NCBI GenBank assembly: GCA_949825045.1
Contig: OX463808.1
Location: forward strand, 31,929,674 to 31,993,673
DNA from: Argyresthia goedartella
Taxonomy: Eukaryota > Arthropoda > Insecta > Lepidoptera > Argyresthiidae
Direction of reading: 5' to 3'
DNA: 64,000 nt
Part shown: positions 53,985 to 64,000 of the stretch, piece after piece
Position numbering within the stretch: the first letter of the stretch is position 1
Layout: each line of letters begins with the position of its first letter
Program-made: the position numbers and the translations under genes
Notes under the pieces: model-generated
Told to the model about the DNA's origin: nothing
Databases searched by the model: none
The model's input: the letters and a program-made list of their open reading frames with translations, nothing else

Positions 53985-54222
53985 TATATATACGAGAATA
54001 TCACGCATGTAAGAAAAAACAAAGCTTTATTTAAAACTGTAGGTGATTGCCATACGATTAACACTAGAAATAGAAATAGATTAGCACTACCATTATTTAG
54101 ACTATGTAAAGTAGGCACATCATTCATGGGGCACTGTATTCGCTTCTACAATAAAATACCACAGGAATCATTGATCCTTCCTGAAAAGAAGTTCAAAAAC
54201 TATGTTAAACATGAGCTGATAT
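53985..54222 (+). pseudogene. LINE-X C-terminal fragment, right half
   Basis: Continues the 50660-50800 fragment: YIYEN-like start, VGDCHTINTRNRNRLALPLF, then SFMGHCIRFYNKIPQESLIL and NYVKHELI. It ends abruptly where copy B of the segmental duplication begins. Confidence 0.8.
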
Positions 54223-54439
54223 ATATGAATTTTTTATAACTTGATAATTAACTTCCCTGCGATGGTTCAAAAGTCTCTTTCGCGTTCATTATTTCAATAT
54301 TTTCCTTCTCTCTCATTAAGCCAAGGTCAACGCTAGAGTTAAATAGCGGCACCTTTATCAGCCTAAATAAGAAAAAATTAACCAAATTTTAGACTTAAGG
54401 TTTCATTTGTTCCTTACGACACGGGTTTGTTGAATTTTT

Positions 54440-54524
54440 AATTTCTTGTTAGCGTAATCCCATAATGTCTATACCTACAATATACATTGTAGGTATAGAC
54501 ATTTTGGGCTTACCCTAACAAGAA
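54440..54524. repeat. Long hairpin, 18-bp perfect core
   Basis: AATGTCTATACCTACAAT (54464-54481) pairs perfectly with its complement at 54486-54503. Outer blocks TTTCTTGTTAG/CTAACAAGAAA extend the stem with mismatches. Copy A at about 2465-2510 has only one arm. Confidence 0.85.
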
Positions 54525-55500
54525 ACAAGACCGAAGTCGAATAGAGGATTATATTCTTATAGTTAGAGCAAGAGTCATACATATAAATCTTTCTTCGCTC
54601 ATTGATAGCTCTAATTCAACCGTGGTTGGTAACGACATAAATATAAATTATATAAATATTCTCTTTTCATTTTGCTAGTAACGCCAATACTGTACAATGT
54701 CATATCACATCCCGCCCAGCTTGCGGCGCTCGACTGACTAATTAAGTGATTATATTTGAATGGTAGCACTTAAAACTATAGTACTTGTAATCTGAGTAGC
54801 TAAAGAAACATTCTATTAGTCTTTGTTAATAAATGTCATTGCAACCTTAGTTTATTTTCGTACCGATGTGAGAATCTCAGACTACTAGAAAATGCTCCGT
54901 CTCGACACAAAAATTGTTGATTTGCCAATTTTCTGGATGAAATTCAGTAAGATTTGTGTATAGTCCAACACAGAAATAATTGTTAATAGGAATAAAATAA
55001 AGACTCATCTCGAATTCAAGCAAAAAACCTCACTTTACGTTTTTTTTAATCGGCTGGCAGGTCGCTTCGCACTCAGTTGTTTTTTTTATTGTTTTTTCCT
55101 GTTTTTTTTTCGTATGATAGTTGTACGGACTGGTGATTGCACAACCTAGTTTGTTCATCACTTGAAGTCCACACACGTATCCATCATTGCATATACCGCC
55201 CAACACAGTGTAATATTTCAAAAAATATATTTATGACTGCGATGGAAGTCATGGGTCGTTAACGGTATTTCATGATGACTGCGATCGAAGTCCTAGGTCC
55301 GTGAGATGTTAAATACTCATAAAATTACCATACTTTGATACAAATCATACGCGACGCGTCATCCATGACCGGACGTCGTCAAATCCCTTCAAACGGCTGT
55401 ACTTTACTGATGAGGCGTAAAACCTAATATCATAGATTACTTAAAGCTAGTCACGAACGAGAAACAATTATAATCAGAAAGACACAGGTCATCAGAAAAC

Positions 55501-57319
55501 ATGGACTGTAGTGCCTTTATTTTTATTTTTTTCATCCATATTTCAAACGTGGCAATGGATCAGGGCAAGTCCTACATGGAACATAAAATAATCGGCGGCG
55601 AAAAAGCGAAAATAGAGAACTTCCCTTACGCAGCGTTTTTGAGTTTACTGTGTGGCGACTCCTGGATATGCGGCTCCTCAATCCTCAATCAGAAATTCAT
55701 CTTGACAGCAGCCCATTGTTTGGAGCACTGCGCAAAGGGAGACATCATCTACGCTTTTGTAGGAAAGGAGAGACATGACACAGGGCGTAAATGCGAGGTC
55801 GAGAGTTGGAAAATACACGAAGATTATGACACAAATGAAATAAAAAATGATATAAGCCTTGTAAAGCTCAAACTTAGCATAAAGTTAGACGCAACGATGA
55901 GCAGAGTCGCAATAGTAAGGGATACATCATTTAAAATTGAAGCCGTTGTTGCTGGATGGGGCCTTACAGCAGTTAGTATATTTTCGATACGACAAATTTT
56001 TATTTATTTCAAATTGATAACGATTGCAACCTGCGACCTCCCCTCTGCCCCCCCGTATGGGAAATAGTGTGACCCTATGTGTCGTTTAGTTTTTGCACAT
56101 ACTGATGCCCTTAAATAATAATCTCATAAACTTATTTTGAGACGATGTAATTACATATAATTAAGTTACTTTAACTCGCGAATTCGTCTGAGTAGTTACA
56201 CTTTTCAGTCACATTTTACGGTTGTATGTGAGTGTCGAAGTCACCCTAGGGGGTATCAAAATATGTGATATCAACGGCCTTATCTTATGTTGCGTAGACT
56301 TGCATCCGTAGCATACCGACCGCGGGGGGCGACGGAGGTACAGAGCTTAATTAGCGCGTTAGCTCTGTCCCTCACTTTTCCGCGTCAACATCTCTCGCGG
56401 GGTCACCATGCTACGTGTGTTGGAAGTTTTAATTTTCACAACTTCAAGAGTGAGTATAAAGAAAAGGGTGTGAACATTTTTATATGGAGACTGGCATATC
56501 CACGTCAACCGTTTTTTACGGAATGTTAACTACATACTTTTATTTGTCATAATTTACTCTATCGGTTGACACCGGTTCATGTTCTTTGCCGAATTCACTT
56601 CATATTCTCAAGGGAATCAAATCCTGCAGGGAACTATTCGTTCGTAGAATCATGAAAGGCAACTATGGCCGTATGCTGGCTCAATGCGGGTTGATGGAGA
56701 AGTGTATGCCCAATCAAATTTGGGCTACTTTCAAGTTGAACTGATAAATCATACATCTTGTATGTAAACTGATAGATGAATGTGTCATCGGGGGTTCTTG
56801 TAACAGGCAGTAACTTTGCTTAGTCTACTCATTTCTGAATTATTAATATTATTTTATCCCTTTTAAGGAAAATGATGGAGTTGGATCTCTATATCTGAAG
56901 TATGCCAAACTAGAACTTTGGTCGCGGGATTATTGTTTGAGAGTATTAACCTCAATACCCAAAAACACGATTTGCGCTAAGCCGAAAAATAATCACGGCT
57001 ACACTGCACAGTAAGTAACCGAAAATGTAGTGAAGTCATTTACTTTTCAATTTTTTTTTTCTAGTAACGATTGTAGTTGGAAACAAATGCCTAAATATCT
57101 ACATCAACACGATTTTACAACTCTAGGCTTTAGGGTAACTTATCATAATGATGTTCCAGGGGTGACTCCGGTAGCGCGCTTGTCGTCAGTGGCTACATCC
57201 AGGTCGGACTCGTCTCCTTCAAGTACCCAGCCAAGGCAAAGGATGTGGTTGTATACACGGAAGTCGCCAGGTTTCGAGAATGGTTACTCCTTAACACCAA
57301 AAATTTAGCATGTAATTAA
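55501..57319 (+). CDS. Secreted trypsin/chymotrypsin-like serine protease, copy B (3 exons)
   Basis: Exons 55501-55971, 56868-57010 and 57160-57319 (774 nt, 257 aa plus stop). Exons 1 and 2 are the same length as in copy A. Donors are GTTAGT at 55972 and GTAAGT at 57011; acceptors end TTTTAAG at 56867 and TTCCAG at 57159. Features in order: signal-like start, EHK|IIGG activation site at 29|30, TAAHC, ND-ISLVKL, the YC...ICAKP disulfide pair in exon 2, and the nucleophile in GDSGSALV. The second glycine of the usual GDSGG is Ser. As in copy A the cysteine before the motif is replaced (YTAQGDSG). Introns are 896 and 149 bp. No stop or frame error is seen. Paralogue of 7780-9738. Confidence 0.85.
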
Positions 57320-57789
57320 GTATTGGTCGTACCATTTTAAGAAACATGTTTATTCAGGTTTTTTTATGGATCGAAGGGTACGGAACGCGAATTTAGGGGC
57401 ACGCACCGGCGGCTTGTTTTATAGGGCATGAATTTAACTGCTTACCAAATTGACTTAAAAGTGACATAAAAATAAACATTTTCATCCCAGAAATACTAAA
57501 TGCTCACCAAAATTTTACACCCTATTTCATAACAATTAAGTGTAAGTCGGCCAAATAAAGAATTTGACACCATATTTGTTTCTCACAATTAGTAAATGTT
57601 TACAAAAATTAGAATCCCAAATTATTATTAAATGTTAATAAAAAGCCATTTTTTGCTCCTAAAAGTATTTGCTACTACAAAAAAATATTGGGTTCCTCAG
57701 AAAAAAGTTAAAAGTTGCCTAATTAAGGAAGCAGCTTCTCTATAATTTATTATAAAAAATATATATAGCTCAGGGTGCCCTTTTTATTA

Positions 57790-58270
57790 AAAGCTTTCAT
57801 AGCAGAAGCAACGCTTCGCTCAGTCTCTCCTTCGATCCTTCATCGATTATGCTGATGTCTGCTGGGTCACTGCTTAAGAAAAACTGCCGAACAAACTAGA
57901 ACGACTTTAAAATCTCGGGATTCGGTTTATCTTCGGACTGCGCAAATACGACTATGTATCATAACATCGCAAGGAGTTGCAATGGTTGCCGAACCTTCTT
58001 ATCCAGGATTCTCACGTCCTCTATTTCCTCTACAACACTTTACGGAATCCACACTATCCAACCCTCCTACGAGACGGTTATCAATTTATTTCTTTCAGCA
58101 GGCCTCGGAAAACTCGCTCAATTTCCAGGCTCACAACTCCACAGCATAACACCACGGCTTTTGAGCACGGATTTAGACTCCGGGCCATTCGGTTGTGAAA
58201 TGCAGTCCCCTGCACCCGTAGGGACAGTCCAAGAATATATTTAAAAGTCGCGTGAAAAAGCATTACCTCT
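57790..58270 (+). pseudogene. LINE C-terminal fragment, decayed
   Basis: Broken frames show a FGLRLRAIRLWNAVP-like block near 58165 and a C-terminal end near 58270. Related to the fragment at 15530-15885. It abuts the right edge of copy B. Confidence 0.5.
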
Positions 58271-58796
58271 CTCTTTAGAATTATAGGTACTATGCATGTG
58301 AGTATTTATTAGAAACAATTTATTAGTAACAATTCTCATTATTGCACATAATACGGTTCAATAGTAACAAAGTGCCGATTGATTAATAGGTACAAGTAGT
58401 AAATATATAACAGACATGGTTACAAGTAGTATATATATATTGAGTATGCTTTTCACAGTTAAGACTTTTTCTTTTTGGATTTATATATTTAAAGTACCTC
58501 TTCATAGACTTCATAAGAGTTTCTGCCCTCAGATGTCAATACGGCCAGGCTCCAGGCTAGGTGGCCTCAATCTCGAGCAGGCCACGTAAAACTGGACGTA
58601 CTAAAATCAGTCTCCCCCGAAATCAATTCCTGCTGTTTTCAGTGACTGACCCTGAGACATATTATTCGTCATTGCGAAACGGACCTTAAAAGGAAGTGTA
58701 GTATATTAAACTCAAATGGGTACTCTAACGGTATAAGTGGTATCCGCGGTTTATACACAGATTGACCTCAAGCACAGCTAGTAAATACAATGACCT

Positions 58797-59348
58797 CTAC
58801 CACATTTTTATTAACCTGGTCCCATTACACAACTTAGGTGGATTGAGATTTCGCAATAGCATGACTGGAGCACCCACTTTAAGGATAAGTGTGTGAGATG
58901 GTAGAACAGGTGGGTTGAGCGCATTTAAGAACTTCACAGGAAATTGTACAGCATCATCTGAATCTACTATAGTATCTACAGACTTGTACTGGTATTCTGC
59001 ACCTTCGAATGACTTCAACAATATGTCGTTAATGACGGAAGCCTGATCATTTTTAGGAGTCAGAATCGCACGTTTGCACGGCTACTCCATGGATTTTCCG
59101 TGTGGATTGTGGACTTCTGCATATATTCGGGCTATTAGGTCGTCAACAGTTGACACAACTGAGGCTAGATTTGTTGGTATTGTTATCTTGTCTTCATTTT
59201 CCGGATATTCTGCATTTCCTATTTTAAGGGGGATGTTGGAGAATTGTTCAGCGCAAACCACGCTTTTCAAGTGCACCTGCATGTTTTTCTTAAGTCGGAG
59301 TTTTTTTTGGTGATTCACCAGGTGATTTTTTTCTCCCTGTCTTATCAT
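58797..59348 (-). pseudogene. Helitron helicase C-terminal part (Pif1-like)
   Basis: 59082-59348 has KLRLKKNMQVHL, AEQFSNIPLKIGNAEYP and VDDLIARIYAEVHNP. A frame change leads to 58797-59021 with VKFLNALNPPVLPSHTLILK and GAPVMLLRNLNPPKLCNGTR. These match the late helicase motifs of Helitron proteins. Further decayed helicase sequence continues to about 58490. Confidence 0.8.
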
Positions 59349-60424
59349 AATACGAAAAGAATATAAATTTGCAGCGGAGACGAAGAGAAGTATTTTTAAG
59401 TTTTAATTTGGTTTCAGTATCACGCTGAGGTACAAAAATAGAGTATCCATCTACACCACGACAAAACAAAAGCGGATACTGCAGAGCATCGTACAAACGG
59501 TGGATCTCACTAATGCACCATAAGGAGTTATCGTGGCTTTCAAGTATAAAGTGTCGTTTCTCAAATTGCTGACCAACCATTACTAAAGCCTCATTTGATG
59601 TTCGAGCATTGAAATGACCCCTGTGACTGTCCAATGCCTTCCTCTCAGAATTAATGACTACTTTAAGTGATTAAGACGTTGCAGGCACTTTGATCTTAAA
59701 GTCTCTTATATAAGCATTAAACGTATATAGCATTTTCTGTAATTGTCTGACTGAGCCAGATTTTACAACTGGAACGTTACTGCACCTTAATTGTACTTCT
59801 CTATCATCTTCGCCAACAAAATATATTTGTAAAAGCTGTGGTTACTTTTGAGGTGCTGGCAGAAAACTTCCAACCATATGGTATATCTGGCCTTGAACTT
59901 TAAAAGGAGGCATAAAACCGTCTTTTACTATTTGTTTAGCTCCAAACGACGTCACTTGGTAGCAGCTATTATATTTAAGAATACCGTCCATAAACCGGTC
60001 ATGTTCTGGATGTATATTCATTATCAAGCTGTAAAGAGGCTTGTGGAGCTGTATATAAGACGGCAGCTGCACCATACCAGCCATCAGCACTTGCCGGGTG
60101 CCTCTTTATTGTAGAATAAAGAGGCATTGCACCACCGGCACTTATTGCTCATGGAATCTAAAGCCACGGTGCTGTATATTTCATACTCTGTATCGATATC
60201 ATATGATAAGCCGAAGTGAGCCTTTTCTCGAGGATTATTTCGCTCATATCGAGTTGTGACGCCCTATGCACCTCAGAGAGATCTCGCTGGTACCTAGCTA
60301 CAGCTGATCTATTCATATCAGGGTGAGTCTGATGGTACTTAGCTACAGCTTCTCCATTCAAATCAGGGTGAGTTTGCTGGTATCTGACCACAGCAGCACG
60401 GTGTATTGCTGGTTTTTCTTGCAC
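59290..60424 (-). pseudogene. Helitron N-terminal and pre-Rep region
   Basis: 60158-60424 encodes three 15-aa repeats (AVxRYQQTHPDLN type, 45-bp units at about 60250-60405). A CRWCNASLFYNKEAPGKC zinc motif follows near 60130. 59842-60090 has VQGQIYHMVGSFLP. 59290-59634 has RRGHFN-like and EIHRLYDALQYPLLF blocks. The frame then jumps into the helicase near 59340, so the Rep HUH nuclease has been deleted. Confidence 0.75.
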
Positions 60425-60569
60425 TTATTTTTAGAGCAGCATCGGTGCGCCTGGCACGAAGTATTTTTACATCGAACTGATACGAAGAGATAATGAGTCT
60501 CGATCTGGTTATGATAGGGACACGGTGGGATAGAGGCACTTAACTTCATCTCTTAGTAATCGTCTTGGC

Positions 60570-61320
60570 GACTACAGGGAGAATGAAAATGAAAATGAAA
60601 ATTAATTTCTTTAAACAAAGATTACTAAAATTATTTTGACAATACATTACACGGTACATGCTTAGGAATTAATTATCTTTTGTTACATGCTTTTTGAAGA
60701 AAACTTATGAAGGCTCTACTAGTAAAATACTGTATTACGGCAGAGCAATAATATCTCTCTAAGTTTTTTGCAGTAAGCTGGGACTATGAAAGTAGCCATA
60801 CCTTATTCTTCCCTGTGTACGTTTTACTAAACAAGAGTAACTTAATGTTAGGTATTCAGAGGTGAATGTTGTCTGCATTAGGTTTTACTATACATTGTAA
60901 CAATGATATGTTCTAGTGCTAATTAGAATGCGAAAGTTAAGCAGCATTTATTAGTTTTTATTTATGTATTTCTATGCAATATTAAGAATTTATAACGTAA
61001 TGAATGTAGTTATGTGATAATTACTATTAATATATGATACAATGTGAATAATACATTTATAATGGGTATGGTAATATATACATATGAATAATAGATTTAT
61101 AATGAGTATGGTAACATAGATTACGATAGAGTCATCAGAGTCATTTTTTTTATTGAATATAAATAAATAAATTATCTTATGCAACGTCAAAATTACACTT
61201 ACTTATAACTCAATTTTTTTTATATAAAAAAAAGACTACACTTTTTCCTGGTGGTGGTGGAAGGTGGGCCTCGGGGTTAAGAAGAAACGGCAAGAAACTC
61301 CCCCATACCTTTTTTTTAAA
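60570..61320. other. AT-rich spacer with (GAAAAT)n
   Basis: A short GAAAAT repeat at 60578-60604 may be the tail of a degraded element. The rest up to the LINE-X end is AT-rich, with no coding or repeat signature that I recognise; GGTGGTGGTGG at 61243 is a short simple repeat. Confidence 0.4.
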
Positions 61321-61525
61321 AGTTACTTTACAACAGGTACTGGTTTCGGTCTAAGGAAATTCGTCGGCGAGTGATAGACTTGATCCATCGCCCCACGTCG
61401 AATTTCTGTGCGCTGAGATGGTATGGACCATGCAGTTTTGTCATCTAAGTATTCCTTAATACTGTAATAGGACTTTCTTATCAGCTCATGTTTAACATAG
61501 TTTTTGAACCTCTTTTCAGGAAGGA

Positions 61526-63085
61526 TCAATGATTCCTGTGGTATTTTATTGTAGAAGCGAATACAGTGCCCCATGAATGTGTGCCTACTTTACTTAGTCT
61601 AAATAATGGTAGTGCTAACCTATTTTTATTTCTAGTGTTAATTGTATGGCTATCACCTACAATTTTAAATAAAGCTATGTTTTTTCTTACATGCATGATA
61701 TTCTCGTATATATATTGACAGGTAACCGTAAGTATATTAATTTCTTTTAATTTTTCTCTTAATGATTCAAACTCAAACTCAAACTCAAAACGTTTATTGC
61801 GACATTGTGGTGGTATATGGTGATATATATATATATAGAATTTGAAGAACCGACAATGAACCCAGCATTCTCTAGCATCTAATTGATATATCGCCCTGAT
61901 CGCCCTTTTTTGTAAGAAAAATATCGTATTTATATCTGCTGCTCTCCCCCAGAGCAATATTCCATAAGACATAATACTGTGAAAATAACTAAAGTAAACC
62001 AATCTGGCAGTTTCAACATCTGTAAGATATCTGATTTGTCTGACCGCAAAAGCGGTTGAGCTAAGTCTTCGTGCGAGATTAGTTATGTGAGGACCCCATT
62101 GAAGTTTCGAATCTATAGTGATTCCGAGAAAGATTGTGTCTTCAACGAGGTCCAATCTTTCAGATCCTATTCTAACACTGCTTTCAACCTGTCGTACATT
62201 AGGCAAACAAAATTTGATACATTTAGTCTTCTTTGAGTTTAATAACAGGTTGTTTACATTGAACCAACTTAACACATGAGAGAGTGTACTATTTGCGTCG
62301 TCTAGAATTTCTTCTTGTCTTTTCACCTTGAAAATAATAGATGTGTCATCAGCAAATAGAACAATCTGAGTAATTTTTTCCACCATATACGGCAGTTCAT
62401 TCACGTATAATAAGAAAAGGAACGGACCTAAGATAGAACCCTGGGGGACACCAATATTCATATGGGTTCCAGTGGACTTAAATCTGTTTATATCTACTTT
62501 TAGTACTCTTTCAATAAAATAAGATTCCCTTAATTTGAACTGATTACCTTTGATTCCATAGTGTTTTAGTTTGAGCAAAAGAGTTTGATGGTCCACACAG
62601 TTAAAGGCCTTGGAAAGATGACAGAAAATACCAACCGCATCCTGTGATACTTCCCACGCACTATAAACATCTGTTGTTGATCTGCCTTTAGTGAATCCGA
62701 ACTGTTTTTTGTGGAGAAGCCCAGATGCATTGAAGTGAGAGAGTAGGTGACTCAATATGACCTTTTCAAACACCTTGCTCAATACTGGCAAAACAGATAC
62801 AGGTCTGAAGTTAGCAGGGTCTTCCTTATTACCGGATCTGAAAAGTGGTATTAATCTGCTTATTTTCATGAGGTCAGTAAAAACACCGTTTGCTATACAG
62901 CTATTGAATGTGATTGCGATGTATGGCGCAATCACATTGATTACTGATTTAACCATGTTAATCGACATGCCCCATAAATCTTCAGTCTTTTTCATGCTAA
63001 GAAGTTTAAATGTTTTAACAATAGTTATAGAGCATATTGGCTTGAAGTTAAAGCCATCCTTGTTTTGGGGCACATTTTCAATCAA
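61526..63085 (-). pseudogene. LINE-X reverse transcriptase
   Basis: A 519-aa frame with SRLIPLFRSGNKEDPANFRP, QFGFTKGRSTTD, IGVPQGSILGPFLFLLYVNE, LFADDTSII and a FLGITIDSKLQW thumb. Motif A reads CHLSKAFNCVDH where DLSKAFD is expected, so a catalytic aspartate has become His and a second Asn. The C-terminal part contains a 102-bp in-frame insertion (61765-61866). A 2-base loss near 61565 shifts the last part into the 61323-61574 frame (MGHCIRFYNKIPQESLILPE). Confidence 0.85.
61765..61870 (-). mobile_element. 98-bp LINE-tail insertion flanked by ATTC
   Basis: ATTC at 61765-61768 and 61867-61870 flanks 98 bp. Read on the minus strand it ends CAATAAACG followed by a TTTGAG repeat, which looks like a LINE or SINE 3' tail. 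The split LINE-X copy at 50734 lacks it. With one duplication copy it adds exactly 34 codons. Confidence 0.8.
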
Positions 63086-63404
63086 GTAATCTAAAGACTT
63101 TTCAGAAGAGGATGGTAGTGCTTCTGTTGTTATTATTGGTATGGTACTGAAGAACTTTTCAAATGTGTTAGCAACGTCGTCGTTTGATGAGAGTAATTGG
63201 TCGTTAACTTTTAAATTAAAACTAGATTCAATAGACCTAACCTTGCCTGTCTCTTTTTTAATAATGTTCCATGTAGTTTTAATTTTGTCGCCAGAAGTTT
63301 TGATTTTATTGTTAAGATGTAGGCACTTGACTTTGTGGCAGTCTTTCCTAAAATTTTTAGAATAATTTTTGACAAAGACGTTAAACTACATATTTATAGG
63401 TGGA

Positions 63405-64000
63405 TAGAATGTTGTCACACAATGGACTCCATAAACTGCTCCGTTTGGTTATAATAAATCATCCAGAGATACTTGTCAAGCAATTTAGCACACACATAAG
63501 AGTTCCCATTCTTGATTGTAGCAATTTTTTGCCACAAATTGTTGTAAAGTTATGGTCCACGATAGTATGGAAAGGATTGTGCAAACCTAGTACGACACCA
63601 AGGTACTTCGTAAACAAGATCTTTCCGTCTTTTATCATTTGTATCACGACCAGGATTTATATGTTGTTTGGTTATTAATGCCTTGATGTATAACTGTCGG
63701 ACAGTTAGCACAGCAAATTCCTTGTATAACTCCGTCGTAGGATAGAGGAAGTTTTTACAATTAATAACTTTTATGACATCTCTTTGCGCTCTCTCTAGTT
63801 TCAACAGATTTGTCTTATCATGAAGTAATTGCATAGGAAACTATTGATTGACACAGGCAGTAATAGATAGATTTTTTTGGGGAAGATTCATTTATATGTC
63901 GGATTTTTTGAATATACACATTAGTTTTCTGACTCTCCCGGTAAGAACCTTTATTTGTTCTTTCCACTTTAAGTGTTGGTCAATATATACACCCAGATAT
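63405..64000 (-). pseudogene. LINE-G RT C-terminal fragment
   Basis: Minus-strand translation from the window edge shows LGVYIDQHLKWKEQI, a stop-containing stretch, then LLKLERAQRDVIKVINCKNF and FAVLTVRQLYIKALI. RTRFAQSFPYYRGP follows. This is the thumb and C-terminal region of a LINE different from LINE-X. The rest lies beyond the window. Confidence 0.65.

Larger units (their letters stand above)
54225..57790 (+). repeat. Segmental duplication copy B
   Basis: Uninterrupted counterpart of 2330-3504 plus 7102-10860. It lacks the LINE, MITE and other insertions of copy A and so shows the pre-insertion state for each. It has its own inverted duplication at 54440-54524. Confidence 0.8.
58490..60560 (-). 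mobile_element. Helitron, internally deleted
   Basis: Minus-strand Helitron-like coding remnant, from an N-terminal zinc/repeat region to the helicase end. Most of the Rep nuclease and the first helicase motifs are missing. Terminal TC/CTRR ends were not located. Confidence 0.75.
61323..63400 (-). mobile_element. LINE-X, minus copy
   Basis: Minus-strand LINE from the endonuclease-RT linker to the C-terminus and 3' end. A second, split copy is at 50660-50800 plus 53985-54222. It is 5'-truncated at about 63400, where another LINE begins. Confidence 0.8.

Noticed and set aside
56287..56760. An extra protease exon in intron 1
   Set aside because: Open stretches in copy B have stops in the matching copy A frame, and the three-exon model already gives a complete S1 domain.
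60092..60140. Another foldback inverted duplication
   Set aside because: The 12-bp hairpin is ordinary Helitron coding sequence (CNASLFYNKEAPGKC reads through both arms), so no rearrangement is needed.

Overview
The window looks like insect nuclear DNA, most likely from a moth or butterfly. It is AT-rich and dominated by LINEs with microsatellite 3' tails. It also holds a tRNA-derived SINE, a Helitron, a piggyBac relic, BEL and DIRS elements, and an env-bearing Ty3/gypsy element (errantivirus type). Two short tails near 22.3 and 49.8 kb resemble Lepidopteran RTE/Bm1-type 3' ends. I see no rRNA, no functional tRNA and no CRISPR array.

Host genes. Only two are convincing. They are paralogous three-exon serine proteases on the + strand at 7780-9738 (258 aa) and 55501-57319 (257 aa). 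Both are open from start to stop with good splice sites. They lie in a duplicated segment of about 3.6 kb: copy A is 2330-3504 plus 7102-10860, copy B is 54225-57790. About 44 kb of nested mobile DNA separates the copies, and copy A is itself split by a LINE.

Layout. 1-2330: unassigned sequence and a 56-bp satellite. 2330-10860: copy A with a LINE, a MITE and a LINE tail inserted. 11525-13647: a LOA-type LINE reduced to its two ends, with a 15-bp target duplication. 14-22 kb: LINE fragments and two larger minus-strand LINEs. 22656-31382: a complete env-bearing LTR element inserted in the gag region of a dead BEL element (22480-34095). 34.1-41.7 kb: a minus-strand LINE split by a DIRS element and a 326-bp DIRS-end derivative. 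42.7-46.3 kb: a nearly complete minus LINE. 46.4-48.4 kb: a piggyBac relic and an inverted SINE pair. 49-54.2 kb: LINE fragments, one carrying a LINE with an intact RT. 54.2-57.8 kb: copy B. 58.5-60.6 kb: an internally deleted Helitron. 61.3-64 kb: two minus-strand LINE pieces.

The LTR element is the most striking object. Its 298-bp LTRs look identical, it has a 4-bp target duplication, and gag, pol and env are all open. The gag-pol junction shows a UUUAAAC heptamer, a 7-nt spacer and a predicted H-type pseudoknot. A little downstream, pol carries five 78-bp repeats, each able to fold into two or three small hairpins; in one, a paired double change preserves the stem. A second recurring theme is short, perfect or near-perfect inverted duplications that interrupt unrelated sequences (4.0, 33.1, 41.7 and 54.5 kb).
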